A stretch of 64,000 nt of DNA from UBA9926 sp038131595. Its GTDB lineage: Bacteria; Pseudomonadota; Gammaproteobacteria; Pseudomonadales; Azotimanducaceae. Below the pieces are notes generated by a model. It did not search any database, had not been told where the DNA came from, and was given only the letters and a program-made list of their open reading frames with translations. Made by a program: the position numbers and the translations under genes. Position 1 is the first letter of the stretch. Every line of letters starts with the position of its first letter. The stretch is from positions 34,560 to 98,559 of the forward strand of contig JAYPPR010000005.1 in assembly GCA_038131595.1 (NCBI GenBank), written 5' to 3'. Below are positions 33,579-42,021 of the stretch, piece after piece.

Positions 33579-35546
33579 TCAAGTTGCTGTCGCCTTCATG
33601 AGCTTTGAGGCCCCTGCCTCACTGCCCGCTGCAAGCATGTCGGTCTTCTTCGAGACAGACCCCGTTACTTTGGCGCCGAGGCTCTGAAGTATTCGTTTTA
33701 GCTCGTCCCGAGAGAACGCATCGAAACTGCCAGTAATCACCCATGTCTCACCAAGGAGTGGTGCATCGGACTCATCTACAGGCTCCACATCCTGCCACAC
33801 CACCCCAAGTTCGAGGAGTTGATCGACCACGTTAGATAACTGAGGGTGATCAAAAAATCGCCGTATTTTACTTGCAACAATTGGTCCTACATCCGGCACT
33901 TGCTCGAGGGCACCTTCGCTCGCCACTCGCACAGGCTCGAGGCTGCCGAAGTGTGCCTCCAAGGCTTGCGCTGTCGCTTCACCGACCTCTGGTATGCCTA
34001 ATGCGTAAATAAATTTTGCCAAGGTCGTTTGCTTTGACCGATCAATCGCATCGATCAAGTTTTGTGCCGACTTCTTCGCAAAACGATCGAGCGCTACCAC
34101 TTGATCAAAGGTCAATCGGTACAGATCAGCGGGCTGACCCACCAAGCCTTCCTCCATCAACTGGTCGATGACCTTCTCACCGAGACCGTCAATGTCCATC
34201 GCGCCTCTCGAGACAAAATGTTTCAGCCCCTCTCTTAATTGCGCAGGGCACGTGAGACTCTCTGGGCAGCGGAGTACCACTTCTGATGGACTTTGCGACA
34301 AATGCGCGTTGCACTCGGGGCAGTGTTCTGGGATCTCGATTGCTCTGCGCACGCTTGGCTCGGCTGCTGACTCGAGCCGAACTATTTTGGGGATCACGTC
34401 ACCTGCCCGTTCGATGACCACTCGATCTCCAATGGCCACACCAAGCCGTTTGATTTCATCAAAGTTGTGAAGCGTTGCATTGCTAATCATCACACCACCC
34501 ACGCTGATGGGCGCAAGTCGCGCAACCGGAGTCACAGCGCCGGTGCGACCTACCTGGTACTCCACGTTTTCTAGGACAGTAACCCCTTGCTCGGCAGGGA
34601 ACTTTCGAGCGGTGGCCCATCTAGGCGTCCGCGTCAACACCCCGAGCGCGGTTTGGCTCGCTAGGTCGTCAACTTTAATCACCACTCCATCGATGTCGTA
34701 ATCTAGAGTCTGTCTAGCTGCTGAAATCATCTGGTAAAACGCCGCACAGCCGGCGTCATCAACGACGCTTTGAATCAAAGGATTAATACGAAAGCCCCAG
34801 TGCTTCAGTCCCTGCAGGGTCTCAAAATGGGATGAATAAGGAAGCGGCGCACCGCCGGTTTCACCAACGCTATAAGCAAACATGGTCAGCCGACGCGACG
34901 CCGTTAGTCTCGAATCCAGTTGTCTAAGCGAACCCGCCGCCGCATTGCGGGGATTCGCAAAGGGTTTCTCTCCTTTAGCCTCAAGCCCCTCATTCAAGGA
35001 ACGAAAAACAGACCGCGCCAGATAGATTTCACCTCGAACCTCCAGCAGGTCGGGGTATCCATCGCCCTGTAATACAAGGGGAACCGATTCGATCGTCCTA
35101 ACGTTATGCGTGACATCTTCTCCGACTGAGCCGTCACCCCGAGTCGCTGCGCGCACCAGTTTTCCAGCCTCGTACAACAGACTAATCGCGACGCCGTCAA
35201 TTTTTGGTTCGACACAATAACGGACTGAGGATGTATTCAACCGTTCACAGGTTCGCTCATGAAAAGCGGTGACATCCTCATCAGAAAACGCGTTGTCGAG
35301 GCTGAGCATTGGGCGCAGATGGGTCACTTGCTCAAACCCGTCCGTTGGCGGCGCACCGACACGCTGACTGGGTGAGTCTGGCGTAACCAGATCGGGGTGA
35401 TCCTTCTCTAAGGCGATCAATGCCTGGAACAGCGCGTCGTATTCTGCGTCGCTTATCTCAGGGTCATCGAGCGCGTGGTAGCGCATATTGTGATGGTGAA
35501 GCTGTGTTCGTAGTGATTGCAGCCGATCCGATACCGATTGGGTCAA
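33579..35546 (-). CDS. ligA: NAD-dependent DNA ligase
   Basis: 655 residues, near the usual 670. Joins nicks at replication and repair. Adenylation lysine in CVEPKIDGVAISLLYE, NAD-binding Ia domain with YHALDDPEISDAEYDALF, the zinc-finger cysteines CPECNAHL...CPESLTCPAQL, HhH repeats LAKFIYALGIPEVGEATA, and a C-terminal BRCT domain LLGETWVITGSFDAFSRDEL. Its start overlaps the zipA stop by 4 bases, forming the conserved smc–zipA–ligA cluster. Confidence 0.96.
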   Translation of the reverse strand: MTQSVSDRLQSLRTQLHHHNMRYHALDDPEISDAEYDALFQALIALEKDHPDLVTPDSPSQRVGAPPTDGFEQVTHLRPMLSLDNAFSDEDVTAFHERTCERLNTSSVRYCVEPKIDGVAISLLYEAGKLVRAATRGDGSVGEDVTHNVRTIESVPLVLQGDGYPDLLEVRGEIYLARSVFRSLNEGLEAKGEKPFANPRNAAAGSLRQLDSRLTASRRLTMFAYSVGETGGAPLPYSSHFETLQGLKHWGFRINPLIQSVVDDAGCAAFYQMISAARQTLDYDIDGVVIKVDDLASQTALGVLTRTPRWATARKFPAEQGVTVLENVEYQVGRTGAVTPVARLAPISVGGVMISNATLHNFDEIKRLGVAIGDRVVIERAGDVIPKIVRLESAAEPSVRRAIEIPEHCPECNAHLSQSPSEVVLRCPESLTCPAQLREGLKHFVSRGAMDIDGLGEKVIDQLMEEGLVGQPADLYRLTFDQVVALDRFAKKSAQNLIDAIDRSKQTTLAKFIYALGIPEVGEATAQALEAHFGSLEPVRVASEGALEQVPDVGPIVASKIRRFFDHPQLSNVVDQLLELGVVWQDVEPVDESDAPLLGETWVITGSFDAFSRDELKRILQSLGAKVTGSVSKKTDMLAAGSEAGASKLMKATAT

Positions 35547-36793
35547 GCGCTCGCCCTCGCTCGGCGCTTACCGGCGCTAAGACCGGCCAATTCCTCCGCC
35601 ATTGCCTCTATCGATTCGAGCGTAAGGGGTTGCCGCCTACCGTCTGTCATCAGCGCTTGATTAATCTCTGCTAGTTTTGCTGCTTCACGCAGCATCACCC
35701 GATAGGCCCATGCAGGATCAGAGACATCGTTTATGGCGAGGATAAGCGATACGCCAGGGATGACGCGCTCCGGATCGTCAAAATCAAAGACACCTGGCTC
35801 CACCAAGTTGACCAAGGTGAAGCACCGTTCGCCATGCTGCGAGAAAAAATGAAACAAACCAGACGGATCCGCTGACCAACCCGAGGACGACAGTATGTTC
35901 GCCGCTTGCTTGATGGACAGTTTCCCGTGCAGGTGGACCACGACGGGCGGCCGCTTACGTGCTACCGCCCGGCGCTGCTGAGTTTGCCTAGTACCGCTCG
36001 AATTACCAACGGATTGATCTGAATCGGCGCGGCGCAGATCTTTGGGAGACGTCGATGACGCAGCCTCAGACTGCCTGCCCGACTTTCGTCTGGAAACGCG
36101 CGTCGACGGAGCAGTACCCACCGTTTTAGATGTCGGCGAAGGCTCCTCAAACATCGATGTTTGCTGGGGCGACGACCCGGAGTGAATCTGATCGCTTTCC
36201 CCGGAAAGACGGTTGTGGTTAACGGTCTCAGGCGATGAATCAGCGATCAGTGGTTCACTGACTGGGCTGCTCTCGCTTGCCCCGGGCAATTGCTCGGCAG
36301 CGCTGAGTTCAACGGGTGTTTCCGATGCCTTGTTCCTCTCACCTAGCCCCACCTCGCTACCCGAGACTTCCTGTCTCGGGGCGAGCGAATTGACATGATT
36401 GCTAGCATCTTGCTGAGCGGTTGTGTTTAACCCTGTGTCGGCAGGACTCAATGGTTGGTGGTCTTCAGAGGGTCGGACCTCTTTTCTCAGTGGATCCGAC
36501 ATGGTTCTGGATTCGTTAGCTTCTGACTTTGTTGCGACCCTTGTGGTTGGCTCATGGAGGTGGCCCTCGCCAGCCGCGCTCGGGGACGTGACGACCCGAG
36601 CGCCTCCATTTGGAAGCTCGGCTTTCAGCATCGCTAGCTCATCACCCTCAATGATCGGAGCCGAATTTTGAAACTGCCTATCGAGTTTCATCTTTAATTT
36701 TGGTTGGCCAAAGTAGGCACGCCAGACGCCATGCGCAAATACAAGCGCCACGGCCGAAGCCAGCACAAGCAGCAATGCATCACGCAATTCCAA
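35543..36793 (-). CDS. zipA: Cell division protein ZipA
   Basis: 416 residues, longer than the E. coli protein (328). One N-terminal membrane anchor (LRDALLLVLASAVALVFAHG) is followed by a ~250-residue Ser/Thr/Pro/Glu-rich disordered linker, then the C-terminal FtsZ-binding domain (VVVHLHGKLSIKQAANILSS ... LFHFFSQHGERCFTLVNLVEPGVFD). Tethers FtsZ to the membrane. Low-complexity linker makes the reading frame on the opposite strand long, which is an artefact. Upstream holds a hairpin and an 11-bp tandem repeat. Confidence 0.93.
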   Translation of the reverse strand: MELRDALLLVLASAVALVFAHGVWRAYFGQPKLKMKLDRQFQNSAPIIEGDELAMLKAELPNGGARVVTSPSAAGEGHLHEPTTRVATKSEANESRTMSDPLRKEVRPSEDHQPLSPADTGLNTTAQQDASNHVNSLAPRQEVSGSEVGLGERNKASETPVELSAAEQLPGASESSPVSEPLIADSSPETVNHNRLSGESDQIHSGSSPQQTSMFEEPSPTSKTVGTAPSTRVSRRKSGRQSEAASSTSPKDLRRADSDQSVGNSSGTRQTQQRRAVARKRPPVVVHLHGKLSIKQAANILSSSGWSADPSGLFHFFSQHGERCFTLVNLVEPGVFDFDDPERVIPGVSLILAINDVSDPAWAYRVMLREAAKLAEINQALMTDGRRQPLTLESIEAMAEELAGLSAGKRRARASA

Positions 36794-36828
36794 AATCGCT
36801 ATCCCCTACTTTGTCCCACATTTCCGTG

Positions 36829-36849
36829 TATTACCCTAGATAGGTAATA
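36829..36849. promoter_or_regulatory. TATTACC / GGTAATA inverted repeat upstream of zipA
   Basis: Perfect 7-bp arms around a 7-base loop, 36 bases before the zipA start, followed on the plus strand by an A-run. Could be an operator or an mRNA hairpin; there is no T-run on the minus strand, so it is not a terminator for smc. Confidence 0.45.
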
Positions 36850-36880
36850 AAAAATGCAAGACCTGACCCTATTCCTTTGA

Positions 36881-36913
36881 TCTTAAAGGAGCTTTAAAGG
36901 ATTTTAAAGAGGG
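36881..36913. repeat. 11-bp tandem repeat, 3 copies, in smc–zipA spacer
   Basis: TCTTAAAGGAG, CTTTAAAGGAT and TTTAAAGAGGG follow one another in the 217-base spacer between smc and zipA. They are imperfect copies of CTTTAAAGGA-like units at helical spacing. Confidence 0.8.
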
Positions 36914-37010
36914 TGCGGTAGGCGGGATTTACCCCTACTGACTGAGGTCAATTAGGTCTTTTGTGAGGAGGAACCATCGCACTAACGAGCACGAGCGCGC
37001 TCGAGAACAA

Positions 37011-40000
37011 TTAGACTGCAGAGAGCGCAACCGCCTCGTCTACATCAACGGTTACCATGCGAGATACGCCCGCTTCGTGCATGGTGACGCCCATCAATTG
37101 TTCGGCCATCTCCATGGTCACTTTGTTATGCGTGATGTAGATGAACTGAACCGTACGAGACATTTCTTTAACCATCTCGCAGAATCGGCCAACGTTCGCA
37201 TCATCGAGTGGAGCGTCAACCTCATCCAGCATACAAAACGGTGCTGGATTTAAATTGAAGATCGAGAATACCAATGCAATGGCCGTCAGCGCCTTCTCGC
37301 CCCCACTCAGCAGATGAATGCTGGCGTTTCGCTTGCCAGGGGGCCTTGCCATCAATCCTACGCCAGTATCAAGTAAATCCTCGCCGGTCATTTCAAGATA
37401 GGCATGCCCACCGCCAAACAGTTTGGGGAATAGCTGTTGGAGTTTGGCATTCACGAGGTCGAAGGTTTCTTTGAAGCGTGTTCTCGTCTCAACGTCGATC
37501 TTTCGAATCGCTTGGAGCAGCGTATCAAGCGCCTTTTCAAGGTCTTCATTCTGCGCATCCAAGTACGCCTTACGCTCTGACTGAACCTTAAACTCGTCAA
37601 TGGCTGCAAGGTTGATCGCGCCAAGCCGCTGAATACGGTTGCCAACCGTGGTGAGGCTTGCCTCCCACGTGGATTCATCTGCCCCTTCAGGCAATCCTTC
37701 GATCACTGACTGAAGCTCCACCTGCTGCTCCGCTAGTTGCTCAGTAATGGTACCGAGCCGAACATCGATCCCTTGGTAGTCCAGTCGTTGGGATTCCAAT
37801 CCCGCGCGAACATCCTCAACACCCGACTCTGCGCTTGCCCGCTGCTGCTCTAGCGTACTGACCCCAGCTTCAATCTCAGACTGCCGCTGCCGAAGGGCAG
37901 TTAATTGCTCCTCAATCCCTTGCCTCGCGGCTAATTTCTGATTCAAGTCCGAGCGAAGCTGTTGCGATGGTGCCTCGAGCTCATCTCGAGTGCTCCGTTG
38001 TTCTTCAATGCGTTGAACGAGCTGCGTCTCTCTTTCGGTTAACCGTGCCATGAGCGCATTTGCGCCACTAATTTGGGTCTGAAGGTTCTGCTGGAGCATG
38101 CTGGCCTCAAAGCCCGCGCTCTGATCCTCTGCAGCGACTTGCTTGGCTGCCTCTAATTGCTCTGCCAGCACCTGCAATTGGGTTTCCCGATCCACTCGCT
38201 GCGCTTCTAAGTCAGCCATTTGATCCATGGCCCCTGTCAAAGCGCCCCGCGCTTCACGGACCCGCGAATCGTCCTCATCTAATTGGATTTGCGACGCACT
38301 GATTTCTTTCTTGGCTCGCTCAAGTTCTGCGGCAATTTGCTCGGACTGGATACGCCGTGCCGTTAACCGCGCCCTCGTCTCTCCAAAACTACGCTGCTGC
38401 TCGGTCAATCGTCGCTGGGTTTCATCCCGCTCTTGTTCGAGCACTACTAGCTGCTGCTGTCCACCCTCAAGCTCGGCCTCAAGTTCTTCCACCGAAGCAT
38501 TGACACCGGCCACCTCTCGATCCAGCGCCTCCAGCTCCTGTTGCCGACGCACAACCCCTGCGGTCTCGTCCACCTTCTGGCTCACCCGAACCCAATGCCT
38601 GCCCAGCCAAATTCCGTCTCGGGTGATCACGGATTCAGTATCACTCAGCTGAGCGGCAATACTAATCGCGTCATTTAAATCTTCTGCTAAGCGAATGGGT
38701 TTGAGCCATGCGGCAATCGCTGCATCGGCGGTCACCACAGAGTCTAGGGTCGTACCTGATGTGCTTGGTGGCTCTTGGCTTCCACTCGGGGATGCGCTTA
38801 CGAGGGCGGCTGCACCTGCCGTTAAAGTCGATATGGCCGGAACGTGGGCTAGGACGTCATCGGCGATAATCGCCTGCAAGGTATCTCCAAGGACTGCCTC
38901 CACCGCCACTTCCCAGCCCGCTTGGACCTTAAGGCGCTCGCCGACTCTTGGCAGCGCGCTGAGGCCAAGATCCTCGAGAAACGCTTGTTCCTCGCCACCC
39001 TGCCCTAACGCGGCCTGCTGTAATGCTTCAAGGGATGCTAGACGACCGCCGAGGTGCTGAGCATCGCGCCGACGCTCATCCAACCGCTTAGTCAGCGAGT
39101 CATTGTCCTCTCGGACCACGCTCATTTGCTTGGTTATTTCTGCGAGTTCCGATTCAATCCGCTGCACTTGGGACTGCTGGGTCTCGAGCATAGCCTCAAG
39201 CGGTTTGAGTTCTTGCTCGGCGGACTGCTGCTCAAGCTGGCTTTGATCGGTTTTCAGCTGATTGATTCGCCCAGTGAGCCGGCCGATGGAATCTTCAAGC
39301 ATTGAGATTTTCGATTGCGCGATTTCTCCTGCTTGCCTTGCCTCGCTCTGCGCCCGAGTAAACGATTCCCAATCACGCTCGGCTGCTCGAAGTGCTTGCT
39401 CAGCGGCCGCGAGTGCCTCTGAGGATGTGGCTTGAGCGGCAGTGACGGCCTCAATTCGCGGACCAAGCGCCTCAAGCTCCGCCGTCAATCGTGACAGTTC
39501 CGCTTGGTCTGTGGTCAGTCGCGCTCTCGTCTCAGTCAATTCCTCTTCGCCGGCCTTAATATCCTCATTCAGCGCCTGGGCGCGCTCGGATTGATACTGG
39601 ATGCTTTCCTCGATGCGCGCAATTTCGGTGCCCAAATCATAAAACTGACGTTGCACCTCGCTGCTTTGGTCAATCACCTGCTGAGCGTCGGCCCGTTTGC
39701 CCACAATCTCCGCCTCTAAACGGCGCTGATCCGCAATCTTGGCCTGCAATTCAGTCTCAAGATGATCGATTTGCGCTTTCTTGCTCTCAGCATTGGCTTT
39801 GAGTTTCTGCCAACGCAAAGCGAGTACCTGAGCTTGCAGCGTTCGCTCTTCTTCCTTCAACGCTTTGTATCGTTCGGCTGCCTTTGCTTGACGCTCTAAG
39901 TGTTGAATCTGCCGTTCGAGCTCTTCCCTTAGATCACGGAGCCGGTCAAGGTTGTCTCGGGTGTGTGAGATTCGGCGCTCTGTTTCCTTGCGGCGCTCCT

Positions 40001-40520
40001 TGTACTTAGAGATGCCTGCCGCTTCTTCAAGGTAAACCCTTAACTCTTCTGGCTTAGCTTCAATGAGCTGACTGATCATGCCCTGCTCGATGATCGAGTA
40101 GCTTCTTGGGCCAAGGCCTGTGCCCAGGAAAATATCCGTAATGTCTTTACGGCGGCACTTCACGTTGTTTAAGAAATAGGAGGACTGGCCGTCTCGGGAC
40201 ACCTGGCGTTTGATTGAAATTTCGGTATACCCAGCGTATTCGCCAGTTAATCGCCCCGCGGAATTATCGAATAGCAGCTCGATACTGGCCTGGCCAACAG
40301 GCTTACGGGTCGTCGCGCCATTGAATATCACATCGGTCATAGACTCGCCGCGAAGATTCTTCGCAGAGATCTCGCCCATGACCCACCTGACGGCATCAAT
40401 AATGTTCGACTTGCCACAACCGTTCGGACCTACCACACCGCATAAATTGGTGGAAAAAGGGACCGTTGTCTGATCAACAAACGATTTAAAACCGGCGAGC
40501 TTGATGGCTTGAAGACGCAT
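37011..40520 (-). CDS. smc: Chromosome segregation protein SMC
   Basis: 1169 residues, standard bacterial SMC length. Walker A VVGPNGCGKSNIIDAVRWVMGE near the N-terminus, then the hinge with two long Glu/Gln/Arg-rich coiled coils (about 170-500 and 660-1000), ABC signature HLLSGGEKALTAIALVFSIF and Walker B CMLDEVDAPLDDANVGRF at the C-terminus, and the Q-loop VRRQ region. Indicates an SMC–ScpAB rather than MukBEF condensin, as in Pseudomonas. First gene of smc–zipA–ligA. Confidence 0.97.
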   Translation of the reverse strand: MRLQAIKLAGFKSFVDQTTVPFSTNLCGVVGPNGCGKSNIIDAVRWVMGEISAKNLRGESMTDVIFNGATTRKPVGQASIELLFDNSAGRLTGEYAGYTEISIKRQVSRDGQSSYFLNNVKCRRKDITDIFLGTGLGPRSYSIIEQGMISQLIEAKPEELRVYLEEAAGISKYKERRKETERRISHTRDNLDRLRDLREELERQIQHLERQAKAAERYKALKEEERTLQAQVLALRWQKLKANAESKKAQIDHLETELQAKIADQRRLEAEIVGKRADAQQVIDQSSEVQRQFYDLGTEIARIEESIQYQSERAQALNEDIKAGEEELTETRARLTTDQAELSRLTAELEALGPRIEAVTAAQATSSEALAAAEQALRAAERDWESFTRAQSEARQAGEIAQSKISMLEDSIGRLTGRINQLKTDQSQLEQQSAEQELKPLEAMLETQQSQVQRIESELAEITKQMSVVREDNDSLTKRLDERRRDAQHLGGRLASLEALQQAALGQGGEEQAFLEDLGLSALPRVGERLKVQAGWEVAVEAVLGDTLQAIIADDVLAHVPAISTLTAGAAALVSASPSGSQEPPSTSGTTLDSVVTADAAIAAWLKPIRLAEDLNDAISIAAQLSDTESVITRDGIWLGRHWVRVSQKVDETAGVVRRQQELEALDREVAGVNASVEELEAELEGGQQQLVVLEQERDETQRRLTEQQRSFGETRARLTARRIQSEQIAAELERAKKEISASQIQLDEDDSRVREARGALTGAMDQMADLEAQRVDRETQLQVLAEQLEAAKQVAAEDQSAGFEASMLQQNLQTQISGANALMARLTERETQLVQRIEEQRSTRDELEAPSQQLRSDLNQKLAARQGIEEQLTALRQRQSEIEAGVSTLEQQRASAESGVEDVRAGLESQRLDYQGIDVRLGTITEQLAEQQVELQSVIEGLPEGADESTWEASLTTVGNRIQRLGAINLAAIDEFKVQSERKAYLDAQNEDLEKALDTLLQAIRKIDVETRTRFKETFDLVNAKLQQLFPKLFGGGHAYLEMTGEDLLDTGVGLMARPPGKRNASIHLLSGGEKALTAIALVFSIFNLNPAPFCMLDEVDAPLDDANVGRFCEMVKEMSRTVQFIYITHNKVTMEMAEQLMGVTMHEAGVSRMVTVDVDEAVALSAV

Positions 40521-40634
40521 CCGCGGATATTACTTTAAAGCGCTCATCAGCGAAACAAAAAGCTCGGTTCAACGTCGAAGTTTTAGGGGCCAGCCGCTAC
40601 ACTCATTCCCCGATCAACGAACGATTCGCCCTCC

Positions 40635-41684
40635 ATGACCGAACTCACCTTCGCCATTGGCCTATTGCTATTAGGGATCATCATCTGGTTGTTTGCTCGT
40701 CACGCGGGCCCGACCCTCAATGCCGGTGCCCCTCAGTCGCGCGTTCCGGCAGGACTTAACCACGCTGAACTCATCGACTGGCTCAAGACTCAGGAAGCCG
40801 CTCTTCCCACCGTCCCAGGTGCCGAATCTCGAATTCTTCTGGCGGGTCCCTCACAGGACGGCAACGGATTGGACCAGAAAGGACAGGACAACAAAGCCCC
40901 TGTCTCGATTCTCCATATCCACGGGTTCTCGGCCTGCAGACAAGAGACGGCGCCCGTCGCTGAGCAGCTCGCCAGTCGATTGGGTGCGCACCTCGTCGAG
41001 GCGCGACTCGCTGGGCATGGGCTGACGAGCCAGGCGATGGAGGCCAGCGCTGAGGATTGGTTGCAGAGCGTTACCGATGGTATGGATTTAGCTCATCGCC
41101 TGGGTGAGCGTGTCTTGATCATTGGCACATCAACGGGCGCACCGCTTGGGTGCTGGGCTGCGAAGGTGCTCGCAGAACGATATGGGTCGCCGCTTGCCAT
41201 GATGTATATGGCGCCGAATTTTGGCATCAACCAATCCTTCGCTTGGCTACTCACGCTTCCTGGCAGTCGGTTTTTCATCCCCTTGATCCTAGGCGCAACA
41301 AGAACGTGGGAGGCCGAATCTGACGCCGTTGCCAAATACTGGTCGACGAGTTACTCAACACTGGCGGTCATCGAGATGCAAAAGGTCGTTGATTGGTTCG
41401 AGGCTCAGTCTCCCGCATCATGGAACTTGCCTTTGGGAATAATGCTGGGTGATTTAGACCCAACGATTAGTGCGAAAAAGGCGCTGCGCGTGTTGGAGAA
41501 ATGGGGTGACCCTCGTTCAAAGCGCTTGCCCATTCCGGAGCAAGAGACAATGGCTCAGCACGTTTTTGTCGGCGACATCGCAGGACCAGATCTCACCGCT
41601 CACTGTGTCGATCAGTTCGAACTATTCGTTAAGGAATGTTTGACTGATGAGCTATCGCCCTCTAATGCCCAGTCATCGCCATAG
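40635..41684 (+). CDS. Membrane-anchored alpha/beta hydrolase (lysophospholipase/carboxylesterase-like)
   Basis: 349 residues: a single N-terminal membrane helix (LTFAIGLLLLGIIIWLFARH), then an alpha/beta hydrolase core with oxyanion LHIHGFSACRQE, nucleophile elbow IIGTSTGAPLG, GDLDPTISAKKA acid loop and a C-terminal His region (MAQHVFVGD). Similar to monoglyceride lipase/esterase families that act on membrane lipids. Divergent from smc. No specific substrate can be given. Confidence 0.85.
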   Translation: MTELTFAIGLLLLGIIIWLFARHAGPTLNAGAPQSRVPAGLNHAELIDWLKTQEAALPTVPGAESRILLAGPSQDGNGLDQKGQDNKAPVSILHIHGFSACRQETAPVAEQLASRLGAHLVEARLAGHGLTSQAMEASAEDWLQSVTDGMDLAHRLGERVLIIGTSTGAPLGCWAAKVLAERYGSPLAMMYMAPNFGINQSFAWLLTLPGSRFFIPLILGATRTWEAESDAVAKYWSTSYSTLAVIEMQKVVDWFEAQSPASWNLPLGIMLGDLDPTISAKKALRVLEKWGDPRSKRLPIPEQETMAQHVFVGDIAGPDLTAHCVDQFELFVKECLTDELSPSNAQSSP

Positions 41685-42021
41685 ATCGCCGCCGAACGTG
41701 GCAAGAGCGATCTTGTTAACCCAGATCGCATGGGTGCAGGACCAACCGTCTCGCACCGATTTGCAATTAGAACACCGCCACTCGGATAGTAGACCCATGG
41801 GATAAAGGCGCGTAATTTGTCCCACTCACCGCGAGAGGTCGCGTAGGCTGTTGGGGTTGCCTACCCTCCTTGATGATCGCAAGGCGGTAACAAGTTCAGG
41901 TATAAGAGAACCACTATCCACCATTACATTTAGCAAACTAACCATCATGCAAAGATTCAATATCCCCAGACAGAGTAAAGTCAGACAGCGTAAAGCGAGA
42001 CCAGTGCAACCAGCACTCCCT

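Noticed and set aside
35962..36671. Several open frames on both strands in the zipA linker
   Set aside because: They are shadows of the low-complexity Ser/Thr/Pro/Glu-rich linker; the zipA frame is supported at both ends.
37274..39719. Long plus-strand open frames opposite smc
   Set aside because: Coiled-coil coding DNA commonly leaves opposite-strand frames open; they have no recognisable domains.
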